DNA of 64,000 bases from Filobasidium wieringae (GCA_001600055.1 BCIV01000017.1:62001-126000), one strand, 5' to 3'; shown: positions 23,623-36,200, counted from the stretch's first letter. Notes: a model not told the origin generated them from the sequence alone. Numbers and translations: made by a program.

Positions 23623-25388
23623 ACTGTAAATGAGTGTTGAAACGCTGTCAAAGCGAGAGGTGTAGAAAAGGGCAGGTAACGAGGTCGATCGCGAAAGTTG
23701 TGATTGTAATGTACAAACTTGGCCAGCGATATTGACTCATGTTTCCTTTCTACTTATATGCTGTACCAAGTCTTCGTCGTATGGCAGTGCCGCCTTTCCT
23801 CGCGACCTTATCGCTTCCAAGGAGGGTCCTTTGAGCCTTTGGTGCGATGAAACGCGTCGCTCGCATCGGCGCACGCGACGATGAAACGTTTCCATGTCAA
23901 CGCCAAGACATCCGTTCGTCTATCGGTCGTCGAACGGCTTCTTCGTTCGGCCGTAAGTCAATTACAGGTCAACCATGATACAGACTGCAGGTTCAGGACT
24001 GCTTACAATATTTACAATGTCCCTTGATTTCGAACGCACAGAACATCGTCCTCGAGGATGATCGCTCGTGTCGATCATCTGCTCTGAAGTCGTGCTCGCC
24101 GCCGTCTAAAGGAGGACAATCTGGACTGAGTCTCTCGTAGGGATCAACTACTAAGATCAGGTTCCCATGAGTTTCTCGTCTAGGACCAACTTCCCGGTTC
24201 CGAGGCCGAGGTTGGGTCTGAAGTTGAGGTCAAGGTCGAGTCCCGGCCGGCGAAAAGAAGGAGACTGGACTACACCATGTCGGAGACAATCCGACACGCT
24301 ATAGGGGTAGTTCTCAAGGATACTCAAGGTGTAGTGCATGATGGGTCAGCACTACAACCAGTCTATCATAGGCTCCTATCTTATCGGGGTGGAAATGAGA
24401 TCATGTGGTTCTTGTAGGAGGATGACAAGACTCTGCAAAGGCTTCGCAGGTTTTGGTCTCTTCGGGAGATAGGGCACAGGGTACGTGGGCGTGTTATGGA
24501 TCTGTGCTGTGCTGGTCCTACATGTTGCCTTCTCATTAGGTGTATGTGCCGACCACTCCAAGGATGGAGTACGGTCAAGTTGACTTGTTGCAAGAGGTGG
24601 GCACCCAACTGCGTGTGGAAGGCCAAATTATCATACAATAATGTACACTACCTGGGAGAGTCAGTCATGTGAGCACGTGGTGTCATTTGCACGACTCAGT
24701 CGACACGTGGTTCCCACCAACAGCCTTGAAGTCAGGGCGATCAGCCTCGTTACCTCATGTCAGAGAATCTGACGGCAAAATCTGCCGAGGGCTTCTTTTT
24801 GCGTGGTAGATCGCTCTCGGATCGCCGTATTCGGGAACTTCTCCTGTCGTCCCGTTGATTTCACCGAGTCGGTCTCCTTTTATCGACACTGGTACACGTT
24901 TGTTACCCTAGTGGGAGGTCACGTACTCTCAGCATTTGTCACAGACTAAGGTCGCTCAGCTATCGCAAAAGTCGAGGAGTATTGTCACCTCCGCGCTGTA
25001 AGACGACTCTTCACTGTCGACGTATGACATATGATGGGAATATTTCGGGTATGGGTTCCAGTTATACAGATATCATCAAGCTTGAGGGAGCATGACGAAC
25101 CGGGAAGGCGATGAGACTCCTCCCGGACATGACAACAAACATTGTAAGATTGGAACTTGATAGCGAGAATCGGTGGCAACGAAAGACGCAGTTTCAATTT
25201 CGCGTACTTGTGATAAGTAGCGGTGCAAACCGCTTGCTATGGTGCCGACACCCGAGCTGATTGAGAAGGTGGAAGACGCAATGGCAGGTCGAGCAAGATG
25301 GTACTGTTTGTTTCTTATCTTGCGGTATCGTATCAGAGACATGGGTACGATACGATACATGGTGTCGTGTATATAAGTACAGAATTCG
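23623..25388. other. Intergenic region with AA9 promoter and an old repeat copy
   Basis: About 1.77 kb. It holds the upstream region of the AA9 gene, repeat copy C (24251-24490), and the DNA downstream of the RING gene. Open frames are short and without domains. An ACGCGT lies near 23850 but is far from any clear start codon. Confidence 0.5.
24251..24490 (+). repeat. Dispersed repeat, copy C (diverged, inverted)
   Basis: The plus strand here matches the minus strand of copies A and B, with more differences. The shared frame reads YTMSETIRHAIGVVLKD, with PVYHRLLSYRGGNEIMWFL later, then a TAG where copies A and B have a Leu codon. It extends past the left limit of copy A (CTGCAAAGGCTTCGCAGG...), matching further DNA present only in copy B. 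So B and C carry a longer unit than A. Confidence 0.7.
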
Positions 25389-27521
25389 TCATTCGTAGCC
25401 GTCGTAATATTCCTCATCGTCTCGCTCGGAATTTCGCCCGTCAGAATCGTGTCCATAACCATATTCGTAAGCGTCGCTGTGCGCATGTACACTGTCTAAG
25501 TCGCGCTCGTCATCGCTGTGCCCGTTGATAAGAAAGATGGAGGTATCGTTTTGATCGTCTTCACTCTCACTCAATACGACCCTCCTCCTATGAGCGTTGA
25601 ATGGCTGATGAGCCACGCTAGAATCGAGGATGGAGCAGATTGATGTCAGGTTCTCAGTCAGATCAAGTGTCGGCCTGATATACTCACTCCGAATCTTCAT
25701 CGACATCGATTGGAGGGGAATAGACAAGTGCTGGCTGGAGCCTCGCTCTTCTCACCGTGTGATTTTCTACTTCGGGCTCTGAATCGGTGATGTCCCAACG
25801 AGGACCCGCCCTGAACCTATTTCGCTCCTCATCCGGTGCCTCGTCGTTGATGAAGTCGCTTTCATATTCGTCTTCTTCCTCCTCCCCCGAATAGGACTCT
25901 TGATTGCCCCATATCGCCAACGCGCCTGGATAAAGAACTCTAGCGTAACGGTCCATCTCCTCCCGCTCGTGCGCACTCTGCGAAGACGTGGAAGATAGAT
26001 CGCTGAAATCTAGACCACAGTTCTGACACTGGTTACCGTAGATTTCGTGACCACAGTCTCCGCAGCGACGTACATCGTCGGCTGCATCGTCGAACCAACG
26101 GCGGTTAAGATCGCGGCCAGCATCGAAAAGGTCATCCCACATTGCTGTACGCTCTACTGCAGCCACAATGTGAGGCGATCCAGTAGTGGTCGTATAATCT
26201 CCGCGAGAGTTTATTCGTGATTTTAGAGTCGCTAGCATCTCGTTCATGAGGAACGCAGCGATAGGTTTGCAAATGACGGGAGTTCTGCACGTAAAGCAAG
26301 CTCTTGATCGCTTTGTGAGATCGACATTGGGGTGTTCCTCAGCCGCTGGGAGAGGATTCGCTAGAGAATTGACAGATTCAAACCATTGACGCAAACTATA
26401 AAGACGTTTAGTGAACACAGAGCGGTTAGTAAGGAGGTTGGAAAAGAATTCACCAGGCAGCGCAAGCGGTGTGTCCACACGGTGCTAGTCTGATAAGGAG
26501 ATGAGTATGGCTGACGGAAGCCATGTGATTCAGATCGAGAAGCTCACGTATGGGGATCGGTGAATACTTCTAGGCAGACGTTACAGGTAAGAGCTTGCTT
26601 GAGTTCGTCCGTGATTTTATCCTGTGCTATGATTACCTTCGATAGTATAACCGTTCATAGTAAGTAAAGTAGAAGGGCTGAATACTCAGGATGCATGCCT
26701 CTCACCTCATCCTTGAATTCTACTTCTTTCGTATGTAAAGCTCTCTCCCTCTTCAATTCCTCTAGATCCTGTCGGGCCTTGATCAATTCTTTTTTCACCT
26801 TATCCAGCTCGTCTTGATGTCTCATAGATTGTGCTCTCTCCATGAGTTGTCGACTGACTGAGGTAGGAAAGGCACTGTCATTTGTAGCCTGTAGTGAGCT
26901 GTCGACAATTAAGCCTTTAGGCGGATCCAGCGTTTTCGACGAAGGCAAATTGGAAGACTTCGATGCCTTTCCTACGCCATCGCTTCTGGTTAACTTTTCT
27001 GTTTTGACTATGCTGTTCTCCTTGCGAGTTTCACTATGCTTCTTTGAGAGACCTAAACCTCTTTGTAGAGGTACTTTGGCTTGCCCAGCAACTTGGACAG
27101 GCTCTGGTGAACTGTTTTCGCTTCCACTAGCGACTCTTTGCCTCTTTTTGCCTCGTTTCACCTTAGGCCCGTTCATCGTCGTCGCCAGGGTGATTGGTTC
27201 TTGCTTGACGTCACTTTCCGATAGATCGACATCCTTTGGACGAGCGGAAGCATTGAACTGAGGTTGTACCGAGACACCGCCCGTATTGTGCATAGACGAA
27301 TTGGCAAATGATGCTTGACCGGGATGTACTTTGTCATGAAATCCTTGAGCTGTTTCCAGTTCTGACTTTACGTCGTTTCGAATCGATGGCTGATGTTGAG
27401 GGCTAGTCGACGAGGATGGTTGATCTGAAATGGTCTGGACTGCGTTACGCTCTGCCTTGGCGGGCTTCTTAGCCCGTCGTTTTCGCTGCCGACTTGCGGT
27501 TTCCAGGACAGGATTGTTCAT
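25389..27521 (-). CDS. Coiled-coil RING-finger protein with zinc-ribbon-like motif, putative E3 ligase
   Basis: Probable ubiquitin ligase; target unknown. Exons on the minus strand: 26706-27521, 26548-26636, 26454-26489, 25688-26395, 25389-25617; 625 residues. The N-terminus is basic (SRQRKRRAKKPAK) and disordered, followed by a coiled coil (about residues 230-285). The RING starts CNVCLEVFTDP, continues LAPCGHTACAACLRQWF across two introns, and closes with CFTCRTPVICKP after a ~35-residue spacer. A second Cys set, CGDCGHEIYGNQCQNCG, resembles a zinc ribbon. The C-terminal 200 residues are very acidic. The 36-nt third exon encodes the central zinc ligands. No family name beyond RING is claimed. 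Confidence 0.75.
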
Positions 27522-27978
27522 AATGGCAATACACCCCTCTTGACACCTAACTCGGTTGCTCCAGATCTGTTATGATCAAAGTACTAGGGAAGCGATCGTC
27601 AGCTAGTTGGTTCAGGCTGCATGAGATGCCGGCAGGCGGTGGACATTTTGTCGACTTGCGTGAGATCTCATTTTGCTTGCTACTTACATAATTGACCAAA
27701 TCCAACGAATCCAAGGCAAGCTCTTGTCTCTCTTTATGATAAAACTTACCTGCAGGTCGCAAGGTAATATAGAATTGCGAGTGTGCAAGTGCAAGTGTAC
27801 GATAACCAGGACAAACTGATAGGAACCCAGAGCGCCGGACATTATTTCCACCTGATTTAATGGAATGGTTAAATCCACCTAAGTGTAGAGGAAGCCATGG
27901 CGGGTAGGAGCTGATTGTTCTTGGTTATGTACAAGGTGTATAAGGTATAAAACCACCCGAGCCAACATACACACACGA
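27522..27978. other. Intergenic, promoter of the RING gene
   Basis: 457 bases between the Stn1 stop and the RING-protein start, both on the minus strand. Two short minus-strand open frames (64 and 71 codons) have no splice or domain support. Confidence 0.5.
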
Positions 27979-30458
27979 TCATGACCGACTAGCCGTAGGC
28001 TTCCAGCCTTGACCGAACCGCTCTAATTCCGATCTAGCAACAAGGTCCTCAATGCCAGCTTCGACAACATCGGCGGTGATGCGCTCCCACCTTTCGTGCA
28101 GGCCTGTTATTCGTTTGGTAATATCTGCAAGGTTCAGTCCGTTATTTCTTCGAGGGTCACCGTGAGGTAAGTACTCGCGAGATCTCTGCCATGCTTCTAG
28201 GTGTAGCACGTGTAAGATGGCGATCCCGATGACCCGGGCAGAGAGAAACACATAACCGACTGGATCCAGTTTGACAATTGGCGATGACAGATCATCCTCA
28301 GGATCACTCAAGAAACCCTCCGGTATCGTCATTCCTGATGGACGTGGAAACATTCTTTGCGCTAGCAGCATCTTCTGACTTGAGCTAGTTTGCCGACTGC
28401 ATACCGTTCCCGACGCGTCGACCCAGTGTGAGATATTGTTGCTTCGCGCAGACTTATCACTTAGTATGCTCTCGTCATAAGTGTTGAAGCTCCCATCCCA
28501 GCCTTTCTCAGAAGAATCGCCTCCTACGAACTCCCGCCGTCTGGTGGACCTTTCTAGGATCTGTTCGTCCATATCTACTGGCGTTAGAACGACCTCAACA
28601 AGACTACCTTCGTCTCTCATCTTGAGTCTGATCGCTTCCATGAATAGTCTTCTCATCTTCTTTTTCCTCTCACGTTTGAATTCAGTTTTCTCAGCCCTCC
28701 GGCGTTGTCGTTCATCCAGGTCGGCGCCTGAGGGTATTCTTTCTTCCTCTCTTTTGCGATACTCTTGACGCAGGACCCGATCCGCTAGATCCCGTAAGTA
28801 CTCGACGTGCATGAGATGATCCAAGCTGCATGCACCAGAAACGGCAGGTTCGAGCTTGCGCTCGTTGTCCAAATTTTCGTTCCGATAACTCCCGGCTACC
28901 AGGTTCGTACCAGGCGTTCTTGGTCCTGACCGTAGCAATCTAGATGGCCTTGGAGTAAGATTCCCAGGCGCTGCATCATGAGTACGTTTGTTTTTTTCCT
29001 TCTGCAACATCGCTTTAGTTCGTCTCTCTGCCGCTTCCTTGACTACACGAGGTGGCCAATCCAGCTCAGGTAGGTATCGAGCAGCGTACTTCCAAATATG
29101 TGGAGATTCAAGCGTTTGTCCAGTGATCATCGGCCAAGTACTTTCGGTCATCCTTTCCAAGTATGAAGAGAGGTAGCGAGTGAACGTGTGTAGAGTGAGT
29201 TGTTTGCGTTGGAGCTTGAGAGGGTGTCGAAGCTGCGGTTCCACCCGAGGGTTGCGAAATCAGTATCTATATGGATGGGTAGCCAAGTGTCAAGAAACAC
29301 TTACTCGTGTGGCAGTATAATCCGCATAGCTGGTCACATTCCCACTCGCTCCGGTCTCACTGCTTTCATCGAATTGTCGACTCGATCTTCTCTCCCCAAG
29401 ACGGGCAGAAGTACTTCTGTCAGAGCGACTGGATGATCCAATTGTACGATGTAACTTATCGACTCCAATGTTGACGTTGGTTATTGGAATGATAAACGGT
29501 TGAGAATACACCCGATCGTGGAGGTCTTGGACGGTGTTCAAGTGAATCAGCTCCATCGCCGGATCGATGCCCACTGATCATAGAGCGAGACCTTGTAAGC
29601 GGAGAACACCTCTCCATAGTCAAAATAACTTGCCAATCTCTCCTCCGTAACCCTGGCCAGCGTCGATTTCTCTTACAACCCTCCCGTCCTTTCGCTTCCA
29701 TTCGTTGATCCTTCCAACCACCCTCACGACGTCTCCAATTCGGAGGCTTGGATATATTGGTGGTTTGATGTCTCCCGGCACAGGACAATCGACTGAGGAG
29801 CCTGTCCGCCGACTGTGTAGCTTATTTCTGTTGATAGGAAGGTCCTTTGGCCTGTATAGATATCTTGAAGGAGTATGTTCTGTTGGATTATTGGCGAGGG
29901 TTTGATACACAGTCACATTATGCTCTCCGTCTGCTCCGTCAACTAAGTCGAAACCGATCGTAAGCATCTGCACAATTTTGGCGATGAATTAGACGTACCA
30001 ATCAGCACCATTCTCGTATCTGAGTTCGCCAATTCTTTTCGCTCATATTCGAACGAGATGCCAGAGACCCAACCGATCGTCTCGATAGTCCTACATGGTT
30101 GCTGGTCTAGATAGAAGACGTGGTCATCTGCTAGTCTTTCACAAATTAGCTTGCGCACAGATTCGACAGATCTGGAATACTGACTCTTTCCGGTCAGACT
30201 CCGCACGCTCTGCATTCGATATATATCGGATGGAGTGCATTTAACGATTGATGTCCGGCGTGTAGCCCAATCTAGGATATCGGTGTATGCTTGCTTGCTG
30301 GTGCGTGGTGGTGTGTTCGACATACCCACTGAATCAGCTGGCAGTCCACCTTTGGAATGTGTCGGCCAATACACTTCAGGGATGCGGTAGGTTTCTAATG
30401 CTGCTAGCCGACTTGTGCGTTCTGGGTCGGAAATCTCCGAGACATGCGGGACGATCAT
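27979..30458 (-). CDS. STN1: CST complex subunit Stn1 (telomere capping, OB fold)
   Basis: Binds single-stranded telomeric DNA with its CST partners and recruits polymerase alpha. Exons on the minus strand: 29999-30458, 29634-29942, 29305-29573, 27979-29232; about 763 residues. The OB-fold region aligns piece by piece with human STN1 as I recall it: HVFYLDQQPCRTIETIGWVSGI, IGDVVRVVGRINEW, REIDA, then HLNTVQDLHDRVYSQPF. Intron 2 (29574-29633) has a GC donor, required by the frame. The C-terminal ~420 residues are mostly charged, with Arg/Lys/Glu helices near the middle and a helical end; I do not recognise winged-helix motifs with certainty. It is much longer than human STN1 (368). Confidence 0.8.
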
Positions 30459-30540
30459 TCTGACTTCAAGATTCTTGGTAGTATTACATCATCGTTACAA
30501 GCTTTACAAGGATGTTACAATCCGCGAACGCTACTAGACT

Positions 30541-31646
30541 TTAGACTTTACAAGAAGCGAGGTACGCGAGGTATTCCTCTCGAATGGCCGGGAGCACGTC
30601 CCGTCCCTCCTCTTCGAATTCGATATACGGCGTAAAAACAACCATTGTGAACTCTTTACCAAGACGTTGTCCTTGCCGATACATTTCTTCCCTCACTTCC
30701 GGTGTGGTGTATGCGTCTTGGGGAACACAAATACCTAAAGTAGAAAGAGCGAGAGAGTAGTGGTAGAGTGGAAATGAATGCGAAGGGGGGAAATCGATGT
30801 CGAAATGACAAGTTGAGAAAGAGAAAACGCTGAGATCAATAACGATGAACGCACCTCCATCGTCTGTGAGCATTCTCATTTTCCCCCCAATTTTTCTCTC
30901 CAACCAGTTCTTCCGCCTCAGTTCAGTTGGCAGCCTGCTCCTGATGAACCACATCTGGAAGGATAGGTACAATGGTCCATGCCACCAATCAAACCTGCAA
31001 AGATAGTTCTGATCAGTGATCACGGGAAGGAGAGCGCGAAGGAAACTGTTATCGAACCTTCTCCACTTTTCAGGTTCAAGATTGTCCCCCGCTGTCGGCC
31101 ACCCTCGTTTGTAGTTCCAAAAGATCGGAGGGAGCTTCCAAGGAACCTGAGAGTCGCTGTAGGTCTTGACCAGGAAGGTCGTCGTTTCCAGCGAAGGGAT
31201 AGTCATCCACCACCTTAGCGAAAGCGACTGATTAAAACTATTTCCTACACGGGACAAGAATTAGGGGAAACTCACCCAGTGATCAAATCCACATCCTCGA
31301 TTGGGATCGGGATCGTTACCTGACGGAGGTCGTCATATGTATCCTCAGGCGGTATCTCAGGTTCTGGGTTCACGGCACATGTTAGGACCGGGTAGAACGG
31401 CGCTACCTCGTCCATGAAAAGGGCGAGGGGGGTCCAGTTTGGACCGCCACGCAGATACTGAACCTTGGGGTAGCTAGGTTTCAGCTCGACGTAGCTGGGT
31501 TCGGCCTTCGGGCTCAACCTTCGTCTCTTATTGGGCTTCTCTTCGAAGTCGAAGCCATAAGGCACGAGGTCCGTGCACGACGACCGCTTCAAGTGGCACT
31601 TATACAAAACAAGGTCGGTGCAAGTGGAAGAGGTCGAAGAGAGCAT
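30541..31646 (-). CDS. Orphan protein of about 307 residues
   Basis: Not recognised. Exons on the minus strand: 31276-31646, 30855-31213, 30541-30734. The acceptor for intron 1 is taken at 31214-31215, because an earlier one would leave an intron of about 31 nt. The N-terminus contains an internal repeat (CTDLVLYK and CTDLVPYG) followed by basic KRRRLS. The middle is rich in Trp and Tyr (FDWWHGPLYLSFQMWFIRSR), and the C-terminus is helical and acidic. No membrane segment is clear. An alternative start at 31775 would add 43 residues. Intron 2 (30735-30854) is open in frame, so a retained form is possible. The stop lies 82 bases upstream of the Stn1 start. Confidence 0.6.
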
Positions 31647-31660
31647 GATTTGTTTGTTGT

Positions 31661-31725
31661 GATTTGGATGATGTGATTTGGATGTTGTGAAGTACTGGAC
31701 GATTTGGATGTTGTGAAGTGATGTC
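31661..31725. repeat. Short imperfect tandem repeat
   Basis: The unit GATTTGGATGTTGTGAAGT occurs at about 31674 and 31701, with a degenerate copy at 31661. It lies just upstream of the orphan gene start, and the flanking GTCGGT-CAAGTGGA segments (31615 and 31723) also look duplicated. Probably a local duplication. Confidence 0.6.
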
Positions 31726-31775
31726 GGTACAAGTGGAGAGCGGGCGAAGCATTTGGTCGGAATGCGAACAGTCAT

Positions 31776-34700
31776 GCTGGCGACTCATCCATGCTGGCGA
31801 CTAAGCTGAAGCTCATCCGCGGTTCGCAAAAGTAGAAGTCATGTGTCCCGATAATGCCGAATGAAGTGTCAAGTGTTGCAACCGCGGAAGCGTCTTGACC
31901 TGATACTCCCAGTCGCTTCGATCCGCCTGTAGTGAGAGTATATAATGCTGTAGTAGTGATCGCGTTCACGCGACCATCCTCTCGCTTTTCGTTCCTCTCT
32001 CCTCACACAAGCCAGATTCCCCTTCCTTCGAAATTTTAACGAACCAGCCTCGCGCCATCGCCATGGTGAAGCAGGATCGCTCATTGAAGATGTCTTGCTC
32101 GTGCAGGGATACAGGCTTTTCGTTCCGCTCGTAGATTCAAGGGCCCACACGTCGGCTGCTGCTGTCCTAGCTTGGATTGCGACCTGGATATTGCGTGGAT
32201 GATGAACTGGCGAGAAACCGATGGATCACTCGTCCCAGAGGTGTTCATCGGTGGACTACGAAATCATCCACCTATATCTAGTAATTAGACCTGTTCAATA
32301 TGTCCTTGGGACGAACTTGTTCATGCGGAAAGCCTCCTCATACGAAAGACGGATGACGCAATGCATGCACGCGAGCTTGTGGTCCCAAACCGAGTACCGA
32401 GGACAGAGTTGAACGAGCATGTGAGTCGATGACTTCGGTCATAACATTCTCGAATCCCCGCTGGCTTTCTCTACCTTTCAGTCAGGCCCTCGCACATAGC
32501 GAGGCGGCATCGGGACACGCTTCAGCTGAGAAGAACCGGTCACCACACGAGAAACCGTCGGTCCAAACGATCCAAACGACAGCGAAGAGAGGATCGGATT
32601 ACGGACAAAACCTTGAGTAGGCTTCGAGCAAGTAAGCAATGTCAATCTTCTCGTTCGTCCTTGCCTTGTGCCAACGAAGCTGACAGTAGGTCGAAAGAGC
32701 AGATGTAGAAAAGCCTGCGAAAGTTGTGACGCGTCATCGATGATATCATCCGACCGAGTGGGTGCGTGATAATTTGGCCAAAAACTTACGTAATGTACGC
32801 GCACATCGTCGATTCGTGTGAGTTGTCGCTCGTTGTTCCTCGTTACCATACCTGGTGTTTATCCCGAGGTTCACTTCTAGCTTCCGGATAGCGATATCAC
32901 ATATAGTTAACTCATGACGCTATGGTTTTATGCGGACGTATTCCGTTTCCATATGTTGGTGAGTTCCGAACATCGTAATCGACCGAAGCAACGGATCTGA
33001 CAAGCTCGCTATCCAGTTCTTCTGACGAGTCTGGGTTTCGACCGTTCCTTCCCTTCTGACATATGATGAAAGCCCTTGTCTAACAAGTCCTCCTTTGTCG
33101 ACCGATCCTTTCACGAGGAGATGAAGTTGCTTGGTACTCCCACCTCTTGATTGAGCTGGGGTTACGGGAATCCAGGTGGCCGCGCTGTAACCGGTAGTTC
33201 GCTTGGATGGTCCACTCTGATGTCACCTTCTCACACATAATGTTGTTACCCACTTGTTGTACGCCGTGGTTCTCCCATGTAAATCGATTGAATCCACGTT
33301 ACCCTTGAAGGTTCCATGTCCAGCCATTTGGAGCAACCTTCCAGGTGACCCGCTCGCTTCAAGGCCACGGGTATGTCAGATCTAAAGGGCTGTGCTTCAT
33401 CCAGAAGATCAACCTTCTGTGATCGCCTTCGCGTTTATTGGACACCATTTCAAGCGCTCGATCGCAATTTTTTCTGGTAGTCCACAGTCGTCGGGTCGCT
33501 GGCCCCTTGGAGCAGCTCGTCAAAAGTTTGTGCGATGCGGAAGAGAAGCTCCAGAAGAGAAAGTCTAACTGGGCGGGAGGTGTAGGATAAAGTTGAGATG
33601 CGAACGGTCTGGGATAAGCGCAGCACGCTGGGGAAAGCAGACGTGGGTTGAGAAGTGACAGGAAAGGAAGGAACGAAAGAGAGAGAAAACTGCAGTGTCA
33701 ATACTTTTCAGGAACAGAAGGCTCATAAGAACGCTCACGATTCGACCTTTAACGCGTGAAAGTCCAGTGGCTGATATAGTGAACACGTCTCCCTCAGCTT
33801 GCAAGACCAGGATAGATCGATCGTCGCTCAGCTTGCGAGACCAAGGTAGATCAATCGGATAGTATCCCCGATTTGCAGATCACCTAGAAATCGTTAGTTA
33901 CGCAGAACCCGTTCACCTCGGCGCAGCAGCTCCCGTCGGCCCTCATGCTAGGATTTGCGAAAGCCAAGAACCTGACGTATCGGCCGGGGTGGCTCGCTTT
34001 TTTTTAAAAACCATATTCAAAATTAGACGAGGTGGAAGAGCTGTTCAGCTGTAATTCTGCATCGTTGAGCCAGACTTGATCCTTTCCTTCCGTAAAGAGT
34101 CATTACAGGTATACACTCAGAAAGAGCCGAAGGTCGATCCTAGTTGAGGCCGTATGATAACACTTCCATAGATGGAATGTTGAGGAGGAACCGGTAGAGC
34201 GGCTTCACGTCTTCTTGCGAGGTGGAAGGCTGGTTGGTTTATGTCCAGGTAGCGGTGACACTCCGGTTCCTGTTGACCGTGATCCAATGAGCATCTTTCG
34301 TGTTTGGTGAAAAATTTGACGTGTCAGAAGAAAGCGGATAATTCAAGCGCCTGTCTCGACTGAATGTTTGGCAACGCAGCCCGTATGGCTTCAGGCGAAT
34401 GAACAGAGTCCAGACTGCATTGCGACTAACCGTTGAGTTCTCCTAGTGAGCGAGTGCAAATGCAGGCAAGTATCCCGTTTCTCTTCCGTGCGCCTACGTG
34501 TCTCCCATTTCCCACGGCTACGCGTGGCCTGTGTCGTAATCTTGCCTGAATGGTTGAATAAGGATGCATGGAGGGGAGTGAGGGAGTATGAGTTGTTCAG
34601 ATCGTATAAGCAAGTTCGGGAAGTGCAACAGGGCATGACGAGTATGGTCGACTCGAGATGGAGCACATTTTTTTTGCCTGTATGGGAGAATCCACTGGAA

Positions 34701-36200
34701 ATCCAGAGCTGTTGGACAACCGGCTCCTGAAATCTGACCTCTTCCGCTATTGCCTTTGAGACTGTGACCTCTCTATACTCAGCAGTGGAGGATGTCGGCC
34801 GTTGAAATGATACTGATCGAGCAACAGACGTGAAGGCATCCCTCTTCCTCAATTTCGTTGCTCGTATACGCCGATAAGCCCGATCTCGCGAATTTCGAGA
34901 GCGAAGGACAGAGTCACAATGAGTTCCCTTAGTGCGTTCGGATCCTCCTTGAACGAAGCTGAAGTATCGTTGGTCGGTAGTATTAAACGATGACGTCGAA
35001 CTTAGAAATTCATCTCGACGTGTTCCTTTGTCTGCTGCAAGGCGATGGTTCATCGAGCACATCTTCTGTGTCGCATACCGAAGGCCAAATCGATAGCGTC
35101 ATAGAGAGTGTTCACTGTCAAGTTGTAAGATAGACGACAACTGTATCGAAAAAACGTCGAGACATACGTTTGAAAGGGTGATTGATTGGTAAAACAGGTT
35201 ACTGATCTCAGTAGTGATTTGCGATGAGACAATCGCTTACAGCGCAGATCTTTCCGGCTATTCACGCTTCACAAATCATAATACATGCTCCTGCGAACTA
35301 ATTGACTCGATTTGTGAAGCTTGAAAGGGTGTATGGGTTCAGTTGTTGGGGTCGTAGAGATAGGTGCAAGCCATCAAATCGAAGTGCACGATGAAACAGC
35401 GGGTTCTTTTATTTGTGCGCTATGAACATTCTCGCGGCAGCCGAAAGAAACTCTGCTGCTATGCATCAACGGACTTCCGGACATGCCCTCTAGCCGGTCT
35501 CTAGTTAAGCTAGATGTCAGCTATAAAGTAGATGCGGTCTTTCGACCAGCATCCATGGCCACAGAAGCTATCTTGAGTCTCGTCTTCATCTCATAGTACC
35601 CTTGTCCTCCAACACGAATGTACACGTTATGGACGGGCTTCTTGAGGTCCGACCATGATGACTCGATGGACATACAATTCGAATAGAAGGAAGGACATAG
35701 GATAAACATAGTGATTCAATATTCAATTTGAACAATTATCAGGCAAAGGGAAGGGCTACTAGCTGCTTCCTGTCCGTCTGATTTGATCTGGCAATCTGAA
35801 AGAAAGGGCGCTCGTCGTGTCGTTATACTGGCGGAATCGAACTCGTACAACAGGCGATCTGACTATATCCTATAGCTCTCCCGCAAGCTAGCAACGAGAA
35901 CACCTCGAAGAGCATTACGTCCCACCGCAATCAAGACAAATCCTGATCTAGCAAACAGAGCATGGGTGGACTGCTTCAAATCAGCGACACGCCATTGTCG
36001 GCGTCAGTTGGATCATCGATCCAGGACTCCGCGTAATTCTAGATAAACGATGTAAGTGCATGGACTGCTTTGATTACATGAACTGCTTAATTTGCTACGC
36101 TCGTCATCATGTATGATATGATTAGTACGGAATACTACACAGGCTGCAACCATCACATACAATTGTATCCTTCGCCGGAACAGGATCCAGATGTCCGTGT
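31776..36200. other. Gene-poor stretch of about 4.4 kb
   Basis: No gene with domain or homology support was found here. Candidates are a possible spliced remnant at 33567-33890 on the minus strand and a 224-codon open frame at 34391-35062 on the minus strand, neither convincing. A local duplication (CTCAGCTTGC-AGACCA, about 33793 and 33827) is visible. No rRNA, tRNA or transposase signature was recognised. In so dense a genome this is the largest gap of the window. Confidence 0.5.

Noticed and set aside
34391..35062. 224-codon minus-strand open frame in the gene-poor stretch
   Set aside because: Ser/Thr/Arg-rich without any motif; a plus-strand frame overlaps it; likely chance.
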